Below, in pieces: positions 1-6,619 of a stretch of DNA of 6,655 bases. A program made the position numbers and the translations under genes. The stretch comes from an uncultured Bacteroidales bacterium (GTDB lineage Bacteria > Bacteroidota > Bacteroidia > Bacteroidales > UBA932). The stretch is from NCBI GenBank assembly GCA_905234775.1, contig CAJOJC010000073.1, positions 1 through 6,655 on the forward strand, written 5' to 3'. The stretch's first letter is position 1. Each line of letters begins with the position of its first letter. The notes under the pieces were generated by a model. The model saw only the letters and a list, made by a program, of their open reading frames with translations, ran no database searches and was not told where the DNA came from.

Positions 1-545
1 CGACCGCTTGTAAACGAACGGTTTCAGGTTCTATTTCACTCCCCTGTTCGGGGTGCTTCCCACCTTTCCCTCACGGTACTGGTTCACTATCGGTCTTCCA
101 GAAGTATTTAGCCTTGCGGCATGGTCGCCGCAGATTCAGACAGGATTCCACGTGTCCCGCCCTACTCAGGTGGTAATCTCAACTCAACCTCTTTACCCGT
201 ACGGGACTTTCACCCCCTGCGGTCCGACTTTCCAGACGGTTCCGGTTCATTGCTGAGTCTTAATGATTACTCCTACAACCCCGATGGCGCCGTAACGTCA
301 CCGGTTTAGGCTCTTCCCATTTCGATCGCCACTACTTTGGGAATCGATATTTCTTTCTCTTCCTCCGGGTACTAAGATGTTTCAGTTCCCCGGGTTCACG
401 ATCTTCAATCCAGCGGGTTGCCCCATTCGGATATGTGCGGATCAATTCCTGTTTGCAGATCCCCGCACCTTTTCGCAGCTTACCACGTCCTTCGTCGTCT
501 CTGGAAGCCAAGGCATCCTCCGTTCGCTCTTCTTCTCTTTCTCTT
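1..545 (-). rRNA. 23S ribosomal RNA, 5' part (gene runs off the window start)
   Basis: On the minus strand this is the 5' domain (domain I) of bacterial 23S rRNA. Conserved stretches are readable in reverse complement: GGATGCCTTGG near 507-518, GGGGAACTGAAACATC near 376-391, GTAGGGCGGGACACGTGG near 150-167, GATAGTGAACCAGTACCGTG near 75-94 and GAACCTGAAACCG near 20-32. The 5' end is placed by aligning GGATGCC with E. coli positions 26-32, giving about 543-550; the exact processed end is uncertain. One small oddity is that E. coli ACGGTGGATGCC reads ACGGAGGATGCC here (change at 519). About 500-545 nt of a roughly 2.9-kb molecule is present, and the rest lies before position 1. Short open frames on either strand here, such as 53-256, are spurious. 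The gene has its own promoter region and no 16S or tRNA gene immediately upstream. Confidence 0.97.
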
Positions 546-560
546 TCGTGAATCATACCA

Positions 561-586
561 AGATTAACTGTCTTAACACTTAATCT
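561..586 (-). other. Hairpin just upstream of mature 23S 5' end
   Basis: An inverted repeat with arms AGATTAA and TTAATCT gives 7 bp. A single mismatch and three more base pairs follow, closing a 4-nt loop. It sits roughly 15-20 nt upstream of the predicted 23S 5' end in the leader transcript. It may guide rRNA processing, or it may be part of a larger leader-trailer fold. There is no U-tract, so it is not a terminator. Confidence 0.45.
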
Positions 587-700
587 CAATATTAACTCGA
601 TTTGCCTTGAAATTGTAGTCCTCAATTGCAACACGAAAAAACTCGTATTTCTAATCTTTAGACTAATCTTTTCAATTATTTACCTCGTTATCTCTCTCAA

Positions 701-714
701 TAATTCAAAGAACT
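701..714 (-). promoter_or_regulatory. boxA-like rRNA antitermination site
   Basis: The minus-strand sequence is AGTTCTTTGAATTA. It resembles E. coli rRNA boxA (TGCTCTTTAACA) and the GTTCTTTGA elements found before rRNA genes in Bacteroidota. It lies about 35-45 nt into the predicted leader transcript, where NusB/S10-dependent antitermination complexes would load. The identification rests on motif match and position only. Confidence 0.6.
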
Positions 715-751
715 TTTTTCAACCCCTTCACGTCAAGCGCGAAAAGGACTG

Positions 752-782
752 CAAAGATAGACATATTTTTTATTATCGCAAA
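752..782 (-). promoter_or_regulatory. Promoter for the 23S rRNA unit (Bacteroidota consensus)
   Basis: On the minus strand the -33 element TTTG (779-782) is followed by a 19-bp spacer and the -7 element TATCTTTG (752-759). This fits the Bacteroidota primary-sigma consensus TTTG, N19-21, TAnnTTTG exactly. Transcription should begin near 748 and run into boxA, the leader and 23S. A promoter this strong directly before 23S supports an rRNA unit transcribed separately from 16S. Confidence 0.8.
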
Positions 783-809
783 TTTTTCGGGAATATTTTT
801 ACTATTTTT
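783..809 (-). promoter_or_regulatory. UP-element-like A-tracts upstream of the rRNA promoter
   Basis: Three runs of five A residues on the minus strand (783-787, 796-800, 805-809) lie about 39, 52 and 61 bp upstream of the predicted start, spaced roughly one helical turn apart. This is the position of UP elements bound by the RNA polymerase alpha C-terminal domain at strong rRNA promoters. The stretch also lies in the control region of the divergent transporter gene. General AT-richness of the intergenic region is the alternative explanation. Confidence 0.4.
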
Positions 810-810
810 G
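803..810 (+). promoter_or_regulatory. Probable -7 element for the OPT transporter gene
   Basis: TATTTTTG matches the Bacteroidota -7 consensus TAnnTTTG and would start transcription near 814, leaving a leader of about 22 nt before the ATG at 836. No TTG is present 19-21 bp upstream (around 779-784), so the -33 element is poor. The promoter may be weak or activator-dependent. Its expected -33 region coincides with the -33 element of the divergent rRNA promoter. Confidence 0.5.
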
Positions 811-835
811 TTTCCAATCTATACCTATATATAAT

Positions 836-2728
836 ATGAGGAAAGAAGTAACTCCCTACTCCGTTGCCGTTGGTCTGTTGATGACCATTCTCTTTTCCGC
901 GGCAGCGGCATATCTCGGCCTTAAGGTAGGCCAGGTTTTCGAAGCTGCAATTCCTATAGCCATCATCGCTGTAGGCCTTACCGGCGCCCTTAAGAAGAAG
1001 GACGGTCTGGGTCAGAATGTCATCATCCAGAGTATCGGAGCCTGCTCGGGAGTAATAGTAGCGGGAGCTATCTTCACTCTCCCGGCCATCTACATCCTGG
1101 GTCTGGAAGTTAACTTCACCCAGATGTTCCTCAGCTCGCTGCTCGGCGGTGTGCTCGGCATCCTCTTCCTCATTCCTTTCCGCAAGTATTTCGTCAAGGA
1201 GATGGACGGGCAGTATCCGTTCCCGGAGGCGACGGCGACAACCAAGGTGCTTACAAGCACCGAAGGTGGCAGCGCGAAGACGCTGCTGGCCGCCGGCCTG
1301 ATCGGCGGCCTTTACGACTTTGTCGTAAGCACCTTCGGTGCATGGGCCGAGACCCTCAGCACTACCGTCATGCACTGGGGCCAGGTGGTCTCAGACAAGG
1401 CCAAGGTGGTCCTGAAGCTGAACACCGGTGCCGCCGTCCTCGGCCTTGGCTACATCGTGGGCCTTAAGTACGCCTTTATCATATGCTGCGGCTCGCTGCT
1501 CGTCTGGCTCGTCATCATCCCAGGCATGAACCTGCTGTTCGGGGGCCAGATAGTCGACCTCATGGGCACGGGCATCGCTCAAACGATAGGCGAGATGTCG
1601 CCCGACCAGATATTCAAGGAATACGCGCGCCACATCGGCATCGGCGGAATCGCCACCGCCGGAATCATCGGCATCATCAAGAGCGCGGGCGTGATCAAAA
1701 GCGCGGTCGGGCTGGCAGTCGGTGAGTTCCGCAGGAAGGGCGCGGGGGCCCAGGCGGTCGAAGAAAGCCAGCGGGATCTCTCGATGAGGCTGATTGTCTT
1801 CGGCATCGCGTTCGCCCTTTTGGCGACCTTCGCCTTCTTCGCATTCGGCGGCGTGGTCGAGAACGTCTGGCAGGCGCTGATCGGCGTGCTGATCGTGGGC
1901 GTGATCGCGTTCCTCTTCACGACCGTCGCGGCCAACGCAATCGCGATCGTGGGAACCAACCCCGTCAGCGGCATGACCATCATGACGCTGATTATCACAG
2001 CGTTAGTGCTGGTCGCCGTGGGGCTTAAGGGCAACGCTGGAATGGCCGCGGCCATGGTCATAGGCGGCGTCGTTTGCACTGCCCTCTCGATGGCGGGCGG
2101 CTTCATCACCGACCTTAAGATCGGCTACTGGACCGGGGTCACGCCCGCGAAGCAGGAGACCTGGAAGTTCGTGGGCACGATCGTGGCGGCCGCTACCGTC
2201 GGGGGCGTGATGATGATTCTCAATAAAACCTACGGTTTCACGGGCGAGGGCGCGCTGGTCGCTCCGCAGGCCAACGCGATGGCAGCGGTTATCCAGCCCA
2301 TGATGAACGGCGGCAATGCGCCATGGCTGCTCTACGGCATCGGCGCGCTGATCGCGATTCTGCTGACCGTCTTCAAGGTCCCGGCGCTCGCTTTCTGCCT
2401 GGGAATGTTCATCCCGCTCGATCTCAACCTCCCGCTCCTCGTGGGTGGCGCGATCGCATGGTTCGTCAGCCACCGCTCTTCGGACGAGGCTCTGAATAAG
2501 GCGCGGCTCGACAAGGGCACCCTGATCGCCTCCGGTTTCATCGCCGGCGGCGCGCTGATGGGCGTCGTCTCCGCTATCCTCCGCTTCGCGGGAGTAGACT
2601 GGTTCCTCGCCGACTGGAACACCGTCGCCGCCGGCCACGCTGCCTCCGGCGCCCAGGCTATCGCCATCGTCCCGCTGTTGGGACTGATCTTCTACATGGC
2701 CTGGTCCTCCATGAAGGCGAAGAAATAG
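836..2728 (+). CDS. OPT family oligopeptide-type transporter
   Basis: A 630-residue, very hydrophobic inner-membrane protein of the oligopeptide transporter (OPT) family, near the usual size for bacterial members. The family comprises secondary carriers that import short peptides or metal chelates, usually with protons; this protein's substrate cannot be read from sequence. The N-terminal repeat holds AAAAYLGLKVGQ (22-33) and the family signature GQYPFPEATATTKVL (125-139). The C-terminal repeat carries ANAIAIVGTNPVSGMT (366-381) and a conserved KVPALAFCLGMFIPLDLNLP segment (514-533). I count about 15-16 membrane segments. A hydrophilic linker at about 294-318 separates the halves. The ATG at 836 is the only plausible start: the frame is open upstream to a stop at 758-760 but has no other ATG. 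No Shine-Dalgarno is visible, as is normal in Bacteroidota. The next gene begins 30 bp downstream, suggesting an operon. Long antisense frames across this gene are codon shadows. Confidence 0.93.
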   Translation: MRKEVTPYSVAVGLLMTILFSAAAAYLGLKVGQVFEAAIPIAIIAVGLTGALKKKDGLGQNVIIQSIGACSGVIVAGAIFTLPAIYILGLEVNFTQMFLSSLLGGVLGILFLIPFRKYFVKEMDGQYPFPEATATTKVLTSTEGGSAKTLLAAGLIGGLYDFVVSTFGAWAETLSTTVMHWGQVVSDKAKVVLKLNTGAAVLGLGYIVGLKYAFIICCGSLLVWLVIIPGMNLLFGGQIVDLMGTGIAQTIGEMSPDQIFKEYARHIGIGGIATAGIIGIIKSAGVIKSAVGLAVGEFRRKGAGAQAVEESQRDLSMRLIVFGIAFALLATFAFFAFGGVVENVWQALIGVLIVGVIAFLFTTVAANAIAIVGTNPVSGMTIMTLIITALVLVAVGLKGNAGMAAAMVIGGVVCTALSMAGGFITDLKIGYWTGVTPAKQETWKFVGTIVAAATVGGVMMILNKTYGFTGEGALVAPQANAMAAVIQPMMNGGNAPWLLYGIGALIAILLTVFKVPALAFCLGMFIPLDLNLPLLVGGAIAWFVSHRSSDEALNKARLDKGTLIASGFIAGGALMGVVSAILRFAGVDWFLADWNTVAAGHAASGAQAIAIVPLLGLIFYMAWSSMKAKK

Positions 2729-2758
2729 TGTTTGGAAAATAATATATATATTCGTAGC

Positions 2759-5617
2759 ATGAAACGCTTCGCTATCGCTTTGTTACTGATTGTCGGCACG
2801 CTTACAACGCGGGCTCAGGTCATCTTTGATCTTGAGACTCTGCGGGGAAGCCTTTATGACATTACGCTCGAGGTCAAGGACTCGCTCACTAATGAGCCAA
2901 TAGCCTTTGCGTCGGTATATCTAAATGCTCCAAAAGATACTGTTATCAACCACTTTACCCTTTCCGACGCTGATGGGAAAGCTGTTCTCGAAGACGTGCC
3001 TGGCGGGGATTATTATCTCAACATAGAGTTTCTGGGATATTATCCGGCAAAGAAGCATTTCTTCCTGCGGGGCCAGAAAGAATTCGGAACAATCTTGCTT
3101 GCAGAAAACCCCGACGAACTGGAAGCGGCTAAGGTATCCGCCCTTGCTAATCCGGTCGAGTTCCTCCAGGATACCACCATCTTCAACGCGGCTGCTTTCA
3201 GTTCCAACGAAAACGACGTGCTTCAGGATCTCCTGCGCCGTATGCCCGGAATCGAAGTCGGCGCCGACGGTGATGTAAAGGTCCACGGCAAAAGCGTCAG
3301 CAAGATAACCGTCAACGGAAAAACCTTCTTTATGGGCGATAAGACCGCTGCACTACAAAACATTCCTGCGCAAGCTGTTGACAAGGTCAAGGTGGTTGAT
3401 AAGCAGTCCGACGCGGCAGCGTTCAGCGGCATCAAAGACGATGCAAAGGAAACCGTGATGGACGTCCAACTCAAGAAGGAGTATAGCCATGGACTATTCG
3501 GTAACGCCAAACTCAACGGCGGCGCGAGTCTCCCGTCGGCCGAAGAAAGCGAATTTCTCGAAACGCGGCCGATCCTAGTGAGCGGAAGCGCGATGGTCTC
3601 AGCATTCGGCGACAAGGACCAGGCAACCCTGATTGCAAACGGCATGAACGCCGACGGAACCGGCGAGAGCATTGTCTACTCCGGATCGTCTTTCCTAGGA
3701 CAGGGCATCCACTCTTCTGCCCAGGCAGGCGTCAACTACAATACCGACAGGGTAAAGGGATACGACTCGAATGCGACGCTGTACTGGCGTTACAACGGTG
3801 TAGACGGTAAAGACCGTGAGATCAGGACGACGATGCAACCCGAATCGGAGGACATCTTGTCTTGGAAGGACGGAATATCGACATCAGACCGCAACTACCT
3901 CAGCGCTGGCCTCGAACTCGAGAACAAGGATAAGGCGAAGTATAACATCATCTTTAAGCCCGGCATAGCCGTTTCGCATACGCTTCGCGCCGGCGCCGAC
4001 AGCAGCTCTTCGATCGTTGGAGGAGCGCTGAAGAACTGGTCCACAGGCGCGACTTCTTCCAACATCGAGGCATTCACGACCAACGGCGACTTTACCTTTG
4101 GAATTAAGAATCTAGGCAACCCGATGCGCAGCCTTACCCTCACGGGCAACTACCGCATTGACGCAGACCATGGGACCGAAACCGAAACCCACCGGACCTG
4201 GCTCTCTGGCTCCGGGACTACCGACCTGCGTGCCTTGAACTACGACCGCACGGCCGGCGACCGTTCGTTGTATACCTCACTGCAGTACGTGGAGCCTTTG
4301 TCCGACAAGGTCGCACTGCAAACCACTTTAACCACCAACTTCGACCTAGACCGCTCTGCCAAAGACGCATTCAACCCCGACGGAACCGCCAACACTTATT
4401 ATACGGCCCGGTCCGAGAGCAACTACACCTCGTTTATGGGGCGCATGCTGCTCCAACTCTTTGACGGCAAACTGAGGGTGGGCGCCCTCGCCCGCTCGTC
4501 GAAGACGGTTACCCGCGCTACATCTATGGGCATTGACACAGAATCCGATGGGAACTGGCTCCTCAACTGGTCTCCGTTCGTCAGGTATAGCGGCGATTTC
4601 AAAGACGGCTCGTCGATTAACATCGGCTACAATGGAGTGTCAGACAAACCCGACCATTCCTTTATGCTCGGTACGGTCAATATCAGCAATCCCACTTTCC
4701 TGACGATAGGCAATATCAATCTGCAGAGTTCGTTCTCCCATTCTTTGACCGTTCGCTACAACAAAATGAACCGCGAGAAGAAGATTAGAACCTACCTCAA
4801 TTTCCGGGGCAGTGTCGCGACTCGCCAAAGGGTGGATGCCGTCTGGTTCGACTCCAACAGCATTCGTTATTCGCTGCCGGTAAACGCCAGACATCCTTCA
4901 ATCAATCTTAGTCTGTACTATAACCTGACCAAACAGGAGCTATGGTTTGACAACTTATCTTTCTCATCCTACGGAAGCATAGGATATTCAAGAAGCGTTG
5001 CGTATCAGGCTCCGGGGACTCTGGCCGCCCTTGATCTCAGCAATTTCGACTACAATGCATTTATGGCTAACTTCTGGGGAATAGGGGGCGATAACTTCTA
5101 TAATGGGACCAGCGGCTTTCAGGAGAGCCTAAGCCGGAATTTCGACTCGAATATCGACTGCCTGGTCAGTTGGCGCGGAGAGAATCTCAATGCGTCGTTC
5201 TCGGTTGGAGGCATGTATGCCAAGGCTATGTATTCGCTCAACTCTCAGGCAGATACAGATTACTATGGCTTGTCTGAAATGGCGATTATAGACTGGAACC
5301 TACCTAAGGACTATTCGGCTAGATTTTCTGGAAGCCATATAGACCATTTCGGCTATGGTGCTCTTTACAACAAATCGCGCACTATCCTGACAGCCTCCCT
5401 GAATAAAAACATCAAGTCTTGGACTCTGACTTTCAGAATCAACGATATCCTTAACGACGGAGCGACCAACTATATCGACTCCGGTCCTAACTACGTCAGC
5501 AGCTACTTCTACAATGATCTAGGCCGCAACATCATCTTCGGCGTTTCTTACCGTTTTGGCAAGATGAACGCCACCCAGAACCGCAACGCCCAAACCGCGA
5601 TGTGGAAGATGTTGTAG
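2759..5617 (+). CDS. Outer-membrane beta-barrel protein with carboxypeptidase-like N-terminal domain (TonB-dependent receptor-like)
   Basis: Counting from the ATG at 2759 gives 952 residues and a clean signal peptide, MKRFAIALLLIVGTLTTRAQ, with likely cleavage near residue 18-20. An in-frame TTG at 2732 would add nine polar residues before it and is unlikely. Residues about 32-115 resemble a carboxypeptidase regulatory-like (Ig-like) domain: PIAFASVYL, SDADGKAVLEDVPGGDYYL, EFLGYY. Residues about 120-240 resemble a plug domain: DTTIFNAAAF, DLLRRMPGIEV, VHGKSVSKITVNGKTFF, DKVKVVDK. The remainder has the alternating aromatic/polar pattern of a large barrel, ending in IIFGVSYRFGK (925-935) plus a 17-residue tail. 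This architecture matches the Bacteroidota outer membrane beta-barrel family (OMP_b-brl_3), related to TonB-dependent receptors. A TonB box is not obvious and the substrate is unknown. The preceding OPT gene ends 30 bp upstream with no good promoter between, so co-transcription is likely. Confidence 0.88.
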   Translation: MKRFAIALLLIVGTLTTRAQVIFDLETLRGSLYDITLEVKDSLTNEPIAFASVYLNAPKDTVINHFTLSDADGKAVLEDVPGGDYYLNIEFLGYYPAKKHFFLRGQKEFGTILLAENPDELEAAKVSALANPVEFLQDTTIFNAAAFSSNENDVLQDLLRRMPGIEVGADGDVKVHGKSVSKITVNGKTFFMGDKTAALQNIPAQAVDKVKVVDKQSDAAAFSGIKDDAKETVMDVQLKKEYSHGLFGNAKLNGGASLPSAEESEFLETRPILVSGSAMVSAFGDKDQATLIANGMNADGTGESIVYSGSSFLGQGIHSSAQAGVNYNTDRVKGYDSNATLYWRYNGVDGKDREIRTTMQPESEDILSWKDGISTSDRNYLSAGLELENKDKAKYNIIFKPGIAVSHTLRAGADSSSSIVGGALKNWSTGATSSNIEAFTTNGDFTFGIKNLGNPMRSLTLTGNYRIDADHGTETETHRTWLSGSGTTDLRALNYDRTAGDRSLYTSLQYVEPLSDKVALQTTLTTNFDLDRSAKDAFNPDGTANTYYTARSESNYTSFMGRMLLQLFDGKLRVGALARSSKTVTRATSMGIDTESDGNWLLNWSPFVRYSGDFKDGSSINIGYNGVSDKPDHSFMLGTVNISNPTFLTIGNINLQSSFSHSLTVRYNKMNREKKIRTYLNFRGSVATRQRVDAVWFDSNSIRYSLPVNARHPSINLSLYYNLTKQELWFDNLSFSSYGSIGYSRSVAYQAPGTLAALDLSNFDYNAFMANFWGIGGDNFYNGTSGFQESLSRNFDSNIDCLVSWRGENLNASFSVGGMYAKAMYSLNSQADTDYYGLSEMAIIDWNLPKDYSARFSGSHIDHFGYGALYNKSRTILTASLNKNIKSWTLTFRINDILNDGATNYIDSGPNYVSSYFYNDLGRNIIFGVSYRFGKMNATQNRNAQTAMWKML

Positions 5618-5625
5618 CCCTACGA

Positions 5626-5651
5626 TTCCGAAGATTTAAATTTTCTTGGAA
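5626..5651 (+). terminator. Weak hairpin after the barrel gene, possible terminator
   Basis: Arms TTCC(G)AAGA and TCTTGGAA can form 8 bp with one bulged G and a 9-nt AT-rich loop, starting 9 bp after the stop codon. No clean U-tract follows, and the hairpin abuts the -33 element of the next promoter. It could help end transcription of the transporter-barrel operon, but the call is weak. Confidence 0.25.
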
Positions 5652-5683
5652 TTTGACCAAAGCATAGGAATTTCGTATTTTTG
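5652..5683 (+). promoter_or_regulatory. Promoter for the metallophosphoesterase gene
   Basis: TTTG (5652-5655), a 20-bp spacer and TATTTTTG (5676-5683) give a full match to the Bacteroidota primary-sigma consensus. The predicted start is near 5687, only a few bases before the ATG at 5692, so the mRNA would be nearly leaderless. A GGAG at 5683-5686 looks like a Shine-Dalgarno sequence but would lie upstream of the predicted start and not be transcribed. Confidence 0.75.
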
Positions 5684-5691
5684 GAGTTGCT

Positions 5692-6183
5692 ATGTTCGTA
5701 GGTCTGATCAGCGATACACACGGAGTGTGGAGTCCGGAGTTCCAGGAGTTTCTGGAGCCCTGCGACGTCGTGTGGCATGCCGGAGATTGGGGTGCTGATG
5801 TAGAGTTCACCAAGCAGATCTCCGATTGGAAACCGGTTGTCGGAGTCTATGGCAACTGCGACGGGCAGGATATCCGCCTCGAGTATCCGTCATATCAGCT
5901 TTTCGAATGCGGAGGGATGAGCGTCCTGATGACGCATATCGGAGGATATCCCGGCCACTACGACTATCGGGCCCGTGCGCTGATTGAGCGCTTCCGCCCC
6001 CAGGTCTTCGTCTGCGGCCACTCCCACATCCTGAAAGTAATGTACGACGACTACTATCAGATGATGACCCTCAACCCCGGCGCCTGCGGCGTTCAGGGCT
6101 GGCACGTCCTGCGAACAGCGCTGCGCTTCAAAATAGACGGCGGCCAGCTGACCGATATGGAGTTGTTTAAACTCCCCCGATAG
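5692..6183 (+). CDS. YfcE/MJ0936-type metallophosphoesterase
   Basis: A 163-residue cytoplasmic protein with no signal peptide, a normal length for the small YfcE/MJ0936 branch of calcineurin-like phosphoesterases. These are two-metal (often Mn) phosphodiesterases with poorly defined physiological substrates. The full metal-binding set is visible: D8 and H10 in SDTHG, D32 in HAGDWG, N55 in GNCD, H82 in MTHIGG, and H110 and H112 in GHSH. LNPGACG (127-133) is also typical. The start is firm because FVGLISDTHG lies at the N-terminus, as in the family. It sits 74 bp after the barrel gene but has its own consensus promoter, so it is probably regulated separately. The active site looks intact. The biological substrate cannot be inferred. 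Confidence 0.93.
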   Translation: MFVGLISDTHGVWSPEFQEFLEPCDVVWHAGDWGADVEFTKQISDWKPVVGVYGNCDGQDIRLEYPSYQLFECGGMSVLMTHIGGYPGHYDYRARALIERFRPQVFVCGHSHILKVMYDDYYQMMTLNPGACGVQGWHVLRTALRFKIDGGQLTDMELFKLPR

Positions 6184-6301
6184 AATTCTTGTTGTCCAAT
6201 AGCCACAAATGAGCGAATAATAGCGCTCTTGAAGAGGAATTTGCTGAGCGGAAGATACCGTGCGGGTGGCGTGCGGTTTCTCTGACGCGATTAGTGGGTC
6301 G

Positions 6302-6321
6302 CGAGCGGGAATGTCCGCTTG
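6302..6321. repeat. Inverted repeat, 7-bp stem
   Basis: Arms CGAGCGG and CCGCTTG (one G-T pair) enclose the 6-nt loop GAATGT. The core CGG-loop-CCG with a loop ending in TGT resembles the hairpin at 6559-6577. Confidence 0.5.
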
Positions 6322-6348
6322 GTATGATTTGTTCGAAGATGTTTTTGC

Positions 6349-6374
6349 GGCCGCGCGCTAAGTCGCTTGCGGCC
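6349..6374. repeat. Strong GC-rich inverted repeat
   Basis: GGCCGC (6349-6354) pairs with GCGGCC (6369-6374). After a TT bulge, GCG (6355-6357) pairs with CGC (6364-6366) around a 6-nt loop. A T5 run precedes it at 6342-6346, which is the wrong side for a terminator on either strand. Confidence 0.55.
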
Positions 6375-6558
6375 ACTCCACCCTCCGAAAAAATCATCCC
6401 CCGTTGTTTCTGAAGCCGCGAGTGAAGCTTTACTGCGTTAATAGCGTGCTACCCTCCGCGGGGAATGCCCTGCCGGGGGATTATATATATTCGACCGGTA
6501 GTGTCGGTAGTGCGGATTCGTATGGGAGTGCTAACACTCGACTGACCTACCGCACGAA

Positions 6559-6577
6559 CCGCCGGAGTGTCCGGCGG
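6559..6577. repeat. Perfect 7-bp inverted repeat
   Basis: CCGCCGG and CCGGCGG enclose the loop AGTGT, giving a perfect all-GC stem. It is not followed by a T-tract. It lies next to another hairpin at 6593-6619. Confidence 0.6.
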
Positions 6578-6592
6578 AAGAGGTGCGGCTGA

Positions 6593-6619
6593 GGGCGCGA
6601 GTTACGCTCGCGAGCGCCC
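6593..6619. repeat. Nested, mutually exclusive inverted repeats
   Basis: The outer arms GGGCGC (6593-6598) and GCGCCC (6614-6619) can pair. Alternatively, the inner arms CGCGAG (6596-6601) and CTCGCG (6607-6612) pair around the loop TTACG. The two 6-bp pairings share bases at 6596-6598, so they compete or partly combine. There is no T-tract downstream. Confidence 0.5.

Larger units (their letters stand above)
546..748 (-). other. 23S rRNA transcribed leader
   Basis: This AT-rich stretch lies between the predicted transcription start (about 748) and the 23S 5' end (about 545), making a leader of about 200 nt. It contains a boxA-like site and a hairpin close to the rRNA. I see no tRNA-Ile, tRNA-Ala or 16S 3' end in it, although such sequences normally precede 23S in a standard operon. 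Leader sequences usually pair with the trailer beyond the 23S 3' end to make an RNase III processing stem. The trailer is outside the window, so this cannot be checked here. Confidence 0.7.

Noticed and set aside
53..634. Short open frames on both strands in the first 634 bases
   Set aside because: They lie within or run from the 23S rRNA and its leader; the conserved rRNA sequence explains them.
773..1375. A 200-codon minus-strand frame over the start of the transporter gene
   Set aside because: It is antisense to well-conserved OPT coding sequence, has no recognisable domain, and covers both promoters. Similar antisense frames at 1579-2109 and 2003-2638 are also GC-rich codon shadows.
2732..2758. 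TTG start at 2732 for the barrel protein
   Set aside because: It would put nine polar residues before a textbook signal peptide; the ATG at 2759 is the better start.
6167..6397. 76-codon minus-strand frame ending inside the phosphoesterase gene
   Set aside because: No recognisable domain, Arg/Ser-rich composition, overlap with the 3' end of a real gene, and no promoter seen.
6404..6592. 62-codon plus-strand frame, possibly a decayed surface-protein C-terminus
   Set aside because: The GSVGSADSYGSANTR and RRSVRRKRCG segments give only a vague impression of repetitive Bacteroidales surface proteins. There is no intact domain, and the nucleotide sequence is better described by inverted repeats.
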